Shown one piece after another: positions 32,702 through 41,780 of a DNA stretch of 64,000 nt (positions are counted from its first letter, which is position 1; the number at the start of each line of letters is the position of its first letter). The stretch is from NCBI GenBank assembly GCA_017510335.1, contig JAFWNM010000014.1, positions 1 through 64,000 of the forward strand. The letters run 5' to 3'. The stretch is from Paracoccaceae bacterium. Its GTDB lineage: Bacteria > Pseudomonadota > Alphaproteobacteria > Rhodobacterales > Rhodobacteraceae. The position numbers and the translations under genes are program-made. Below the pieces are notes generated by a model. That model saw only the letters and a program-made list of their open reading frames with translations, searched no databases and was not told the origin of the DNA.

Positions 32702-35160
32702 CGCTGACACGCGCACGCCATCTGCATATGTTGGGCAGCCTTGCTCTGGCGGGCGGGTTAAGCGCGCTTTTGTGGCACGGGCTGGATATAGCGGCCACCC
32801 ATCCCGTATTGGCGGGCGCCGCGCTGGCGTTGTTTGGCGTCAATGCCCTGTGGCTGTCGGCAGCGGCGGTGACGGCCCTTACGGGGTTTTGGGTGCTGCG
32901 CCGCACCCCCCCCGTGGCGGCCGCAACGATTGCCCCCCAACCGCCCCGCCCGCAATGTGCCATTTTATGGCTGGTGTGCGGGGAACCACCCGAACCTATG
33001 GCCCGGCGCATTGCGGCCATGATCGCGGGGCTGGAGCAAACCGGGCAAGCGCAGTCCTGCACAGTTTTCGTGCTCTCGGATACAGGGGGCGCACAGGCAC
33101 TGGAACGCGAAAAGGCCGCGCTTGAACCATTCGGCAACCGTATCATCTGGCGCAATCGCAGCACGCCTGCAGGACGCAAACCCGGCAATCTGCAGGACTG
33201 GCTTGAGGCCCATGGGGACGGGTTTGATACCATGCTGGTTCTGGATGCGGATAGCGGTTTCAGTGCCGGGCGGCTGGCGCATATGCGCGCCGCAATGGCA
33301 GCAGACCCGCAACTTGGCCTTGTTCAGGCGGCCATCAACCTGCGTCCGGGTCATAGCCGTATTGCGGCCATGCAGCGGCTGTCCGCGCGCCTGTGCGGGC
33401 CGGTTTTTGCGCATGGTCTGGCGCATTTAAGTGGCGATGCGGGCAATTACTGGGGCCATAATGCGCTGGTGCGGGTTGCCGCCTTCGCCAAGGTCGCGCA
33501 ACTGGCCCCGCTGTCGGGGCGCCCCCCCTTTGGTGGTCCGGTGCTCAGCCATGATTTCGTGGAAGCTGCCCTGATGCGCGCCGCCGGATGGCGCGTGTGC
33601 ATTTCGCCTGACGCGCGCGGCAGTTTCGAAGACGCGCCCGAAAGCGTGTCCAGCCACCTGCGCCGCGACCGGCGCTGGGCGCAGGGCAATTTGCAGCACA
33701 TGCGCCTGATCGGCCGGCGCGGCCTGCACCCTGCCAGCCGCCTGCATTTTCTGGCGGGTATTCATTCCTACCTGTCCGCCCCGGTCTGGCTGGCACTGGT
33801 TTTGCTGATGGGGTCGGGGGCAGTGCATGCCAGCCCGCAGGCTGTCTGGTCATTGCTGGGCGCGGTATTGGTGCTGCTGGTGCCAAAATTCACGGGCGTT
33901 GCGGCGCAGCGCAGGGCCTTGGGCCAGGCCGGGCGCAGGCGGGTTCTGTTGCGGGCCTTGATGGCGGAACTGTGGTTGACCACGCTGTTTGCCCCCATCG
34001 GCATGTTGCGGCGCAGCGGCTTTTTGCTGGCGCTGCTGGCAGGCCGCGATGCGGGGTGGAAGCCTTCCGGGCAGGTGGGCGGAACCGCACGGTTTACCGG
34101 GCGCGGGGAACAGATATCCGCGCTGGCCATTCTGGCCGGTGTCATTACCCCGCAAGTCATGATCGGCACACCCGCAACCGCCCTGCTGTCGGCCGCCATG
34201 GTCATGCCGGTGGTTGGGCCATTGCTGGCCGCGCCGTGGCTGATACGCTGGCTGGACGCCCCTGCGAAAGATGATCCCGTCGCCCGCTACTATGACGCCA
34301 GCACAGCGCGTTTTCTGGCTGTTGGCGGGACTGGTGCGGCGCTGGCCATCCATCGCCCGCTTTGGGCAGACGGCACCACGTCCACACAAGCCGCCGCAGC
34401 CCACGCAAATGACCTGATTGCCAGGGCCGCACTGGCAGCACTTGGGCGCGCGCCGCAACATGTCTGTGATCTGGGGTGCGGGGTGGGCGGCAGCCTGTTC
34501 CATCTGGCGCGGTTGTGGCCTGACACCCTGCTGACAGGCATCACGCTAAGCGCGCAGCAGGTCCGGCTGGGGCGCATGCATGCGCGTGCCCTGGGGCTGG
34601 AACAGCAATGCCGCTTCGTGCAGTCGGATTTCACGCTGCCCACAAACCTGCCCCGCGCGGACCTTGTGCTGGCAATCGAAAGCCATGTCCATATCGACAG
34701 CGCGGCGCGTTTTCTGGAAGCGGCGCGGTCACATCTGGCACCGGGGGGCGTGCTGGTTGTGGTGGATGACATGCTGGCGCGCCCCGATGACCACCTGTCG
34801 CCACGCGAACGCGCCCTTGTGCGCACCTTCCGAAAGGGGTGGCGTCTGGGCCATGTGACCGCGCAAAGCGCCTTCATCGCGCAGGCGCAGGCGCTGGGAT
34901 ACACTTCACTGGCCGCGCATGACCTGAACGCATTGCTGCGCCTGAACCGCATGCGCGACCACGCCTTGCGGTATGCGGGGCCGGTCGCGGACTGGCTGGG
35001 CCTGTCGCGTTTTGCGCTATTTGCAAATATGGTGGGCGGCAACGCCCTGACGCAAGCCTACCGTGCAGGTATCATGACCTACAGCATGGTGGTTTTGCGC
35101 GCGCCTGACACTGCCAAAACCAACGAAGGGCGCGTGACACAAAGGATGGATGCCGCATGA
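32698..35160 (+). CDS. OpgH-like glucan glucosyltransferase fused to a SAM methyltransferase
   Basis: 820-residue fusion. Two N-terminal helices are followed by a GT2 domain with the processive-synthase residues: DAD at 183-185, Asp286 in SHDFVEA and RRDRRW at 322-327. Further membrane helices run to about residue 520. This part matches OpgH/MdoH, which makes the backbone of osmoregulated periplasmic glucans from UDP-glucose. From about residue 525 a class I methyltransferase follows, with motif I VCDLGCGVGG (589-598) and a cyclopropane/tocopherol-methyltransferase-like lay-out. There is no stop between the parts. OpgG follows with an ATGA overlap. The methyl acceptor is unknown. Confidence 0.85.
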   Translation: MTLTRARHLHMLGSLALAGGLSALLWHGLDIAATHPVLAGAALALFGVNALWLSAAAVTALTGFWVLRRTPPVAAATIAPQPPRPQCAILWLVCGEPPEPMARRIAAMIAGLEQTGQAQSCTVFVLSDTGGAQALEREKAALEPFGNRIIWRNRSTPAGRKPGNLQDWLEAHGDGFDTMLVLDADSGFSAGRLAHMRAAMAADPQLGLVQAAINLRPGHSRIAAMQRLSARLCGPVFAHGLAHLSGDAGNYWGHNALVRVAAFAKVAQLAPLSGRPPFGGPVLSHDFVEAALMRAAGWRVCISPDARGSFEDAPESVSSHLRRDRRWAQGNLQHMRLIGRRGLHPASRLHFLAGIHSYLSAPVWLALVLLMGSGAVHASPQAVWSLLGAVLVLLVPKFTGVAAQRRALGQAGRRRVLLRALMAELWLTTLFAPIGMLRRSGFLLALLAGRDAGWKPSGQVGGTARFTGRGEQISALAILAGVITPQVMIGTPATALLSAAMVMPVVGPLLAAPWLIRWLDAPAKDDPVARYYDASTARFLAVGGTGAALAIHRPLWADGTTSTQAAAAHANDLIARAALAALGRAPQHVCDLGCGVGGSLFHLARLWPDTLLTGITLSAQQVRLGRMHARALGLEQQCRFVQSDFTLPTNLPRADLVLAIESHVHIDSAARFLEAARSHLAPGGVLVVVDDMLARPDDHLSPRERALVRTFRKGWRLGHVTAQSAFIAQAQALGYTSLAAHDLNALLRLNRMRDHALRYAGPVADWLGLSRFALFANMVGGNALTQAYRAGIMTYSMVVLRAPDTAKTNEGRVTQRMDAA

Positions 35161-36716
35161 ACAGACGTGATTTCCTGAACGGGGTTTGCGCGGCTGCGCT
35201 GGCCCCTGCACTGGTCTTAACCGCCGCACGGGCAGAAACACCGCCGCCCCTGCCCGACCCGCAGGCCATGATTGACGCAGCCCGCCATCTGGCACAATCG
35301 CCCTATGCGCCGCGCCCGCAAATTCTGAACGCGCCCTTCGCGGCGTTAAGTTATGACAGCTATCGTGGTATTCGCCCCCGCCCGGGGTATGCTGGCGATC
35401 TGGCACTTGGGCCGCATTTCGTGGCAGATCTGCTGCCGCCGGGCTGGTTGTTCCGCGACCCCGTCAGCATTGACCTGCCTGACCATGATACAGCGTTTTC
35501 CGCGCAGTTGTTCGACTATGACCCGCGCTATTTCACGCCGCCCCCGCAGGCAGGCGTCTTGCCGGATATGGGGTTTTCAGGGCTGCGGCTGCGCCATCAG
35601 CTAAACCGCGCGGGCATCTGGGACGAAGTGCTTGTGCTGCAGGGGGCCAGTTATTTCCGCGCGCTGGCCAGGGGCACGGTCTATGGCCTGTCGGCGCGCG
35701 CGCTGGCCCTTGGCACTGGCGGCCCCACACCGGAAGAATTTCCTGTCACGCGCCATATCACTGTGTTTGACAGCGGGACCAGCGTGCAGTTTGGCTGCCT
35801 TGTTGACAGCCCGCGATGTGCGGCGGCCTTGATTGCGACACTGACGCCGGGTGACACCACGACCATGGACTGCACATTGCATCTGTTTGCCCGCACCCGC
35901 ATCGAGGATGCGGGCATTGCGCCCCTGACATCAATGTTCCAGCACAACGACCTTGGCCCCGCCACAATAGATGATTTCCGCCCTGCGGTGCATGACAGCG
36001 ACGTTCTGGTGATGGACAATGGCGCGGGCGAACGGCTGTGGCGCCCGCTTGCCAACCCCGCACAGGTGCAGGTTTCCGCGTTCGAGGATACCACCCCCCG
36101 CGGGTTCGGAGTGATGCAGATGCCCGTTGAATTCACGCATTTCCGCGATCAGGAAGGGGCCTATCACCGTCGCCCGTCAGTATGGGTTACCCCCCGTGGC
36201 AACTGGGGGGCGGGGGCGGTCATGCTGCTGGAAATTCCGACACCGAATGAATTTGCCGATAACATCGTTGCCTTCTGGCGCCCCCGGACCGCGCTGGAAC
36301 CCGGCGAACACCGCTTTGCCTACAGGCTGGACTGGTGCCCGCCCGGCCCTAGCGCATTGCCCGCGCAGGATCATCCGCTGCTGCCCCTGCGCAGCGCCTC
36401 AGGGATTGAACCAAACGCAGGCGAAGGGCGGCTTTTTGTCCTGGACTTCAAGCCCGCCCCCGGGACGGGGAATACTGCGGATTACACGCAAGCGCAGCTT
36501 GATTTCGGAACGGACCCCGCAGCAACATACATTACGGGCGCGGCCTTCTACCCCTTGCGCGAAGAAAGCGGGGCATGGCGGGCCAGTTTTGTCTTTACGC
36601 CGCCCGCCGACATGACGGTTGCGGAACTGCGGTTGCGCCTGCGCCTGCCATCGGGCGCGCTGCTGGCCCCGGTGTGGTTGCACCGCTGGACGCGCAGCCA
36701 TGGGGGCGGCGTATGA
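35157..36716 (+). CDS. opgG: Periplasmic glucan biosynthesis protein OpgG/OpgD family
   Basis: Exported protein (519 aa) needed with OpgH for periplasmic glucan formation. The N-terminus NRRDFLNG plus a hydrophobic stretch and Ala-Arg-Ala is a Tat-type signal, as in OpgD. The MdoG domain starts at about residue 35; conserved parts include ALSYDSYRGIRPRP and LGTGGPTPEEFPVTRHI. Overlaps with opgH (ATGA) and with the next glycosyltransferase (ATGA) place it mid-operon. Confidence 0.92.
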   Translation: MNRRDFLNGVCAAALAPALVLTAARAETPPPLPDPQAMIDAARHLAQSPYAPRPQILNAPFAALSYDSYRGIRPRPGYAGDLALGPHFVADLLPPGWLFRDPVSIDLPDHDTAFSAQLFDYDPRYFTPPPQAGVLPDMGFSGLRLRHQLNRAGIWDEVLVLQGASYFRALARGTVYGLSARALALGTGGPTPEEFPVTRHITVFDSGTSVQFGCLVDSPRCAAALIATLTPGDTTTMDCTLHLFARTRIEDAGIAPLTSMFQHNDLGPATIDDFRPAVHDSDVLVMDNGAGERLWRPLANPAQVQVSAFEDTTPRGFGVMQMPVEFTHFRDQEGAYHRRPSVWVTPRGNWGAGAVMLLEIPTPNEFADNIVAFWRPRTALEPGEHRFAYRLDWCPPGPSALPAQDHPLLPLRSASGIEPNAGEGRLFVLDFKPAPGTGNTADYTQAQLDFGTDPAATYITGAAFYPLREESGAWRASFVFTPPADMTVAELRLRLRLPSGALLAPVWLHRWTRSHGGGV

Positions 36717-37783
36717 GCGCCCACCAACCCCATCCTGAAATTGCCTTCGCGCTGCCCGGTGACATTCACGCACGCAGTGGCGGCACACAGTATGACCGCC
36801 GCGTGATTGAAACCCTGCGCGCACTGGGCCAGCCGGTGCGCCATTTGGCGCTACCCGCCAGCTGGCCTGCGCCTGACACCACTGATACTGCGGCTACATT
36901 GGCGCAGTTGCGCGGATTGCCGCAAGATATGCCCGTTATCATTGACGGGCTGGCCTTCGGGGCGATGCAAACCCGTGACGTGGCGGCATTGGACCGGCGC
37001 GTGATTGTCATGTTGCACCATCCGCTTGGGCTGGAAACGGGGCTTGCCGAAGCGCGCGCGGCGGAATTGATCACCCGCGAGGCAGCGAATCTGCGCCATG
37101 CTGCGCATGTCATTGTGCCGTCAGGGCATATCAAGACCATTCTGGGCCAGCAATTCGGCGTTGAGGGCACGCGCGTTACCGTAGCCCCGCCCGGTTTTGA
37201 CCGCACAGCCCCCGCCCTGCCCCGCCCGCGCAAGGATGACCCGCCGCTTATTCTGACGGTTGGCCTGATTTGCGAACGCAAGGGGCATGACGTGGTGCTG
37301 CGCGCACTTGGCAAGATCGCGGAACTTGACTGGTGTTCGGTCATCGTGGGGGCGGTGCAGGATGCCGCGTTGCTGTCGCGGCTGAAGGGGGTGCGCGATG
37401 ATCTGGGCCTGCGCCATCGCGTGCATTTCCCCGGCGAGATGTCCCCACAGGCGCTGTCGGATTATTACAGCCGCGCGCATGTGTTTGCACTGGCCACGCG
37501 GTATGAAGGGTATGGCATGGTTCTGAGCGAGGCGCAGCTTCACGGCCTGCCCATTGTTACCTGTGCCACAGGTGCGGTTCCCGAAACCCTGCGCGGTGCG
37601 GGGTTGCTGGTCCAGCCTGATGATGTGGATGCCTTCGCGCAGGCATTGCGCAGGTTGCTGACGGACGCGGCCACGCATGACATATTATCGCGCGAAAGCC
37701 AGATGGCAGGGGCAACATTGCCGCACTGGCGCGACACAGCGCATATTTTTCAGCAGGTCATAGGCAACCACGCTGCACAATGA
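36713..37783 (+). CDS. Glycosyltransferase family 4 (group 1)
   Basis: GT-B fold transferase (356 aa) with the nucleotide-sugar site LTVGLICERKGHDVVLRAL and the EGYGMVLSEAQLHGLP motif (E-x7-E), followed by CATGAVPETLRGAGLLV. It is cytosolic or membrane-associated. Its ATG overlaps the opgG stop. It could add side residues to the glucan or make a lipid-linked sugar for the region's other enzymes. The donor sugar is unknown. Confidence 0.85.
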   Translation: MSAHQPHPEIAFALPGDIHARSGGTQYDRRVIETLRALGQPVRHLALPASWPAPDTTDTAATLAQLRGLPQDMPVIIDGLAFGAMQTRDVAALDRRVIVMLHHPLGLETGLAEARAAELITREAANLRHAAHVIVPSGHIKTILGQQFGVEGTRVTVAPPGFDRTAPALPRPRKDDPPLILTVGLICERKGHDVVLRALGKIAELDWCSVIVGAVQDAALLSRLKGVRDDLGLRHRVHFPGEMSPQALSDYYSRAHVFALATRYEGYGMVLSEAQLHGLPIVTCATGAVPETLRGAGLLVQPDDVDAFAQALRRLLTDAATHDILSRESQMAGATLPHWRDTAHIFQQVIGNHAAQ

Positions 37784-37814
37784 CCTGACAATGATGGTGC
37801 ATACCCGCGCGGCA

Positions 37815-39344
37815 TCACACGCGTGGGTCGTGCCATGCCTTGATCCCGTCAGGCCCGTTCTGGACCACCCCGGCCAACCCCGCCATCGGGCTTTGCGCTG
37901 GGATAACGCTGATGTCATGACCGCGCGCAGTAAGATCAGCACGGACCGACGCGCCAACATCACCTTCCAGCTTCAGGCTGTCGCGGCTGTCGGAAAAGGT
38001 GCGCCCCAACAGGAAGCGCGGACCGGCCAGCGCCTGTGCGGGGGATTGGCCAAAATCGATCATCCGGGTTAACAACATGGCAAGGGTCTGGGGCTGCCCG
38101 TCTGCCCCTTGCGTGCCATAAACAAGTTTCGGCACCCCCATATGAAGGGCAATACCCGGATTAAGGGTGTAGAAGGGCAGTTTTCCCGGCGCAAATGCGT
38201 TGACATGCGCAGGGTCATGGCTGAACGCTGCGCCGCGATTTTGCCAGATGATGCCCGTATCCCCGGCGACAACACCACTGCCCCAGTCGAAATATATGCT
38301 TTGCAACACGCTGGCCGCAGTGCCCGCCGCATCGATCGCGCCCAGAAATACAGTATCGCCATGTTGCCAGACATGCGGCCATGGCATGGCCTTTTGTGGC
38401 GAAATATCGCTGGCCAGCGCCGTCAGCGTATCGGCGGCAAGACCGTGTGCGACATCGACCGCGTGAAACGCCGGGTCCGCGATGCGGTGGCGCTGCAAAA
38501 AGGCCCGCTTCACGGCCTCAACACAATAGTGGATGTGACAGGCCCCCCCCGCCTGAAGGCTGCCCATATCCAGCGCGGACAGCTGGCCCATAATCTGCAG
38601 GGTGGTCAGCCCCTGCGTGGGCGGCGGTGGCGCAAGAAGTGTCAGCCCGCGATAAGGCAGCGACAGGGGCTGTGCATCATGGCAGGTTGTGCGCGCCATG
38701 TCCGCGCGCGATATGACGGCCCCTGCAGCGCGCAACCCATCGACAATGCGGTGCGACAGCGCCCCGTGATAGAACGCTTGCGCACCATCTTGCGCGATTT
38801 CACGCAATGTCTGCGCAAGAGCAGGCTGGCGAAGGGCGGCGCCCGCGCGAAGCGGTGCGCCCCCCTGCAGGAAAATGGGGGCGAAACCGTGCCATGTCGG
38901 CAGCTCTGCCGCCCTGAAACGCGCCCAGAATTCCTGTGACGGGGTGACGGCAAATCCTGTTTCGGCATGAGAGATGGCAGGGGCCAGCAAATCTTGCCAT
39001 TTGGCGCGCCCGTCCAGGTGTGCGCGCGCAAACCCAAACGCATGGTCCCACCCTGCCACAACAGCCGCACTTGTCAGAATGGAATCTGGCCCGCGCAGTG
39101 GGATGGGGCGCGATGGCAGCGGACGGTCCAGCCCCTGACCAATAGCCAGAAAGCTGCGCGCGCCCACCTTGGGACTGGCAACAAGCCACACCGCATCCCC
39201 CCCCAGACCGCAGAAATGTGGCATAACCACAGCCAGAACCGCACCCGCGGCAATCAGCGCTTCTGGTGCTGTGCCGCCAGCACGCAACACCTGCATGCCT
39301 GCCTCGGTGGCTAACGGGTGCGGGGTTGTGACCGCGCCTGTCAT
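37815..39344 (-). CDS. Gamma-glutamyltransferase family protein, apparently cytoplasmic
   Basis: Ntn-hydrolase of the GGT family (509 aa). The autoprocessing and catalytic Thr331 lies in HGDTVFLG, and FCGLGGDAVWLV and GSGVVAGDTGI-type segments fit the fold. There is no signal peptide, unlike classical periplasmic GGT, so it probably cleaves imported gamma-glutamyl compounds inside the cell. It overlaps the TetR gene (ATGA) and is divergent from a Gsi/Dpp-like importer. Glutathione breakdown is one possibility; a different amide substrate is another. Confidence 0.85.
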   Translation of the reverse strand: MTGAVTTPHPLATEAGMQVLRAGGTAPEALIAAGAVLAVVMPHFCGLGGDAVWLVASPKVGARSFLAIGQGLDRPLPSRPIPLRGPDSILTSAAVVAGWDHAFGFARAHLDGRAKWQDLLAPAISHAETGFAVTPSQEFWARFRAAELPTWHGFAPIFLQGGAPLRAGAALRQPALAQTLREIAQDGAQAFYHGALSHRIVDGLRAAGAVISRADMARTTCHDAQPLSLPYRGLTLLAPPPPTQGLTTLQIMGQLSALDMGSLQAGGACHIHYCVEAVKRAFLQRHRIADPAFHAVDVAHGLAADTLTALASDISPQKAMPWPHVWQHGDTVFLGAIDAAGTAASVLQSIYFDWGSGVVAGDTGIIWQNRGAAFSHDPAHVNAFAPGKLPFYTLNPGIALHMGVPKLVYGTQGADGQPQTLAMLLTRMIDFGQSPAQALAGPRFLLGRTFSDSRDSLKLEGDVGASVRADLTARGHDISVIPAQSPMAGLAGVVQNGPDGIKAWHDPRV

Positions 39345-40003
39345 GCCACCCCCTGCGGACCCTGCGCCCCCCCAAGCGAGGCCAGGACGATGCGCACGAC
39401 TTCTTCGCGCCGCGGGACCAGAAAATCAGCGCACGCCAGATCCCGCCCCATGACAACTTGCATCGTATGACGGTTGGCAATGTGGATAGTGCATAACCCA
39501 AGGATGGACAGATACAGCGCCCCCGCATCTGGCCTGTGCTGAAAACTGCCATCGCGCAGCCCGTCGTCCAGCACTGTGTTCATGCGCCCGAAAAGACTGG
39601 CCGCGCGGTCGTTCACACTGCCCACTTCGCGCACATGCTGACCATCGGCCATATTCTCAACGCGCATCAGGCCCTGAAATTCAGGATAATTCAGCATATA
39701 ATCAAAGGTGAAGCGCACCAGTTCCGCAATCGCGTCGCGCGGTGGCGCGTTCCAGAATGCCGCCTGTGCCTCGGCGTCGCGCAAATGCCCGTAAGCGCGC
39801 GCGATACAGGCCCGATACAAGCCCAGCTTGTTGCCAAAGTAGTGATACACCATGCGCACATTGCAATTGGCCGCCCCCACAATGGCTGAAATGCTGGCGC
39901 CTTGAAACCCGTGGCGCACGAATTCCGCCGTGCCCGCAATCAACAGCCGTTCCTGAACACCGGGGGCCGAATCAGCTTCCCTGTCTAATGTTGTGCTTTC
40001 CAA
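39341..40003 (-). CDS. TetR family regulator
   Basis: Repressor-type protein (220 aa). HTH: GASISAIVGAANCNVRMVYHYFGNK, with the usual TetR spacing and a C-terminal ligand domain. The start is a TTG at 40003, the only well-placed start. It is first in an operon with the GGT-like gene and divergent from the ABC importer. An 18-bp palindrome in the promoter region is the likely operator for both directions. Confidence 0.83.
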   Translation of the reverse strand: MESTTLDREADSAPGVQERLLIAGTAEFVRHGFQGASISAIVGAANCNVRMVYHYFGNKLGLYRACIARAYGHLRDAEAQAAFWNAPPRDAIAELVRFTFDYMLNYPEFQGLMRVENMADGQHVREVGSVNDRAASLFGRMNTVLDDGLRDGSFQHRPDAGALYLSILGLCTIHIANRHTMQVVMGRDLACADFLVPRREEVVRIVLASLGGAQGPQGVA

Positions 40004-40115
40004 CGCTTCCGTCCCAGTTTTGCGCAGAAGTAAGGCGCTTTGTCTAATTCATGGTCAATGCGGCGGCGCAGTGCTGCATCGTCTTGATGAATTGGTTTTA
40101 TCGCTTCCCATAAGG

Positions 40116-40133
40116 TAAGTAAACGTTCACTTA
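40116..40133. promoter_or_regulatory. Probable TetR operator between tetR and importer operon
   Basis: TAAGTAAACGTTCACTTA is a near-perfect 18-bp palindrome with one mismatched pair. A second, 7-bp inverted repeat (CTTATTC 40130-40136 / GAATAAG 40169-40175) overlaps it towards the importer gene. Confidence 0.65.
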
Positions 40134-40210
40134 TTCAGAGACCGTGCAAAAACCAACGAACGGTTACCGAATAAGCAAACGCCTTGTCTGAACGACTGGC
40201 CCCAAACGGG

Positions 40211-41725
40211 ATGACCAAGATGAGAATATCAGCTTTATCCAGCTTGAGCGTGGCCGCCCTTGCCGCGGCGGCCGTATCCGCAGCGGCACAGGATTACACC
40301 GATGCGCGTGTCGCCATTGCGACCACCGAAACCATTTCCGGCTACAACCCCTATGCCGATCCGGTTGTTCTGATGGGAAGTGTCTGGTGCCAGGTGTATG
40401 GCTGCGTGACGCGCTATGATTTTGATGCAGGCGAATTTGTCCCCTATCTGGCCGAAACAGTCCGCGCGATTGACGACCTGACATGGGAAGTGACCCTGCC
40501 TGCGGGGCTGACACGCCATAACGGGGAACCTGTGCTGGCCGCAGATATCGTGCATTCGATTGATTACATGGCCAACAATCCGGGGTCCGGCAAGTCGTTC
40601 CTTGTCAGCGACTGGTCAAGTGTGGAAGCGATTGACGACCTGACAGTGCATATTACCACCCGAACCCCTGACGCCACCGTGCCCGACAACCTGGCCGGCG
40701 TGCAGGTCACATCCAAGGCGCTGTTTGAAGAACTTGGCGATGACATGTTCCGTCAGGCCCCCTATGGCGCTGGCCCCTACAAGATGGTCGAGGTCAGCAT
40801 CGGGCAGCACATGATCATCGAACGCGATGACAGCCACCCGATGACAGCCCCCAACAACCCCGCGCAAATCATGTATCGCCTGATGCCTGAACCCGAACAG
40901 CGCGTGACCGCCCTTGCCAATGGCGAAGTGCAAATTGCCCAAGGTGTGCCCCCGCAACTGATGCAGCGTGTGCGCGACCTGCCCAATGCCGATATTGCCA
41001 CAACCAATTCGGTCGAAATGATGTTTCTGGCCATGTCGCCCAATACCCACCCCTGGGATGTGCTGGAAGCGCGCCAAGCCGTGGCACATGCTATAAACCG
41101 CGAAGCCATCGTGCGGGCCATTTTGCAAGATCAGGCGACCATATTGCACGGCCCGGTCAGCGAAGGGCAGATCGGCTTTGACCCGGAATTCACAACACCT
41201 TTCGATTATGACCCCGCAAAAGCGCGCGCCTTGTTGCAATCTGTGGATCTGGAAGGGGTAGAAGTCACCCTGTCCACCCCTGTGGGCCGTTACACCGCTG
41301 ACCGCCAGATTGCCGAAGCCATGGTGCCCATGCTGGAAGAAGCGGGCTTCACTGTCACGCTGGACACACCGGAATGGGCAACCCTTTGGGCCAATGTGCA
41401 GCAAGGCAACGTGCCGTTCTATTACATGGGTCGCGGGTCCATGATCGACCCATCGCGCGCGCTGCACCAGTATTTCGCCACGGGCGGGTCACCGCGCATC
41501 GGCTTTTCAGACCCGGAACTTGACGAGCTGCTGGGCGCTGAACGGTCGGAATTCGACGCGAGCGAACGCGCGCTGAAGATGCAGGCCGCCATCCGCAGGC
41601 TGGTGGACCAGGCGCCCGCCGCCTTTATGTGGCAACACCAGATGGGCTGGGGCGTGTCCAAGGACATTTCCTTCCAGCCACGCCCTGCTGACCGCGCCGA
41701 CGGTTGGGAAATTTTCGTGAACTGA
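40211..41725 (+). CDS. ABC transporter substrate-binding protein, SBP_bac_5 (peptide/glutathione type)
   Basis: Periplasmic binding protein (504 aa from the ATG at 40211; 40220 is also possible) with a signal peptide ending AAAVSAAAQD. DppA/GsiB-type fold: LTWEVTLPAGLTRHNGEPV, APYGAGPYKMVEV and ARQAVAHAINREAI. It precedes two permeases, two RidA genes and a fused ATPase. A strong hairpin separates it from the first permease. The ligand is a peptide or peptide-like compound, perhaps gamma-glutamyl, given the divergent GGT-like gene. Confidence 0.88.
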   Translation: MTKMRISALSSLSVAALAAAAVSAAAQDYTDARVAIATTETISGYNPYADPVVLMGSVWCQVYGCVTRYDFDAGEFVPYLAETVRAIDDLTWEVTLPAGLTRHNGEPVLAADIVHSIDYMANNPGSGKSFLVSDWSSVEAIDDLTVHITTRTPDATVPDNLAGVQVTSKALFEELGDDMFRQAPYGAGPYKMVEVSIGQHMIIERDDSHPMTAPNNPAQIMYRLMPEPEQRVTALANGEVQIAQGVPPQLMQRVRDLPNADIATTNSVEMMFLAMSPNTHPWDVLEARQAVAHAINREAIVRAILQDQATILHGPVSEGQIGFDPEFTTPFDYDPAKARALLQSVDLEGVEVTLSTPVGRYTADRQIAEAMVPMLEEAGFTVTLDTPEWATLWANVQQGNVPFYYMGRGSMIDPSRALHQYFATGGSPRIGFSDPELDELLGAERSEFDASERALKMQAAIRRLVDQAPAAFMWQHQMGWGVSKDISFQPRPADRADGWEIFVN

Positions 41726-41736
41726 TCATGAAACCA

Positions 41737-41761
41737 CAGGCCCGAACCTGTTTCGGGCCTG
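41737..41761 (+). terminator. Stem-loop between binding-protein and permease genes
   Basis: Perfect 10-bp stem CAGGCCCGAA / TTCGGGCCTG with a 5-base loop and no T-run, 12 bases after the binding-protein stop. Likely a partial terminator or mRNA-stabilising hairpin. Confidence 0.65.
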
Positions 41762-41780
41762 ATGTCAAAAGGAACGCGCC

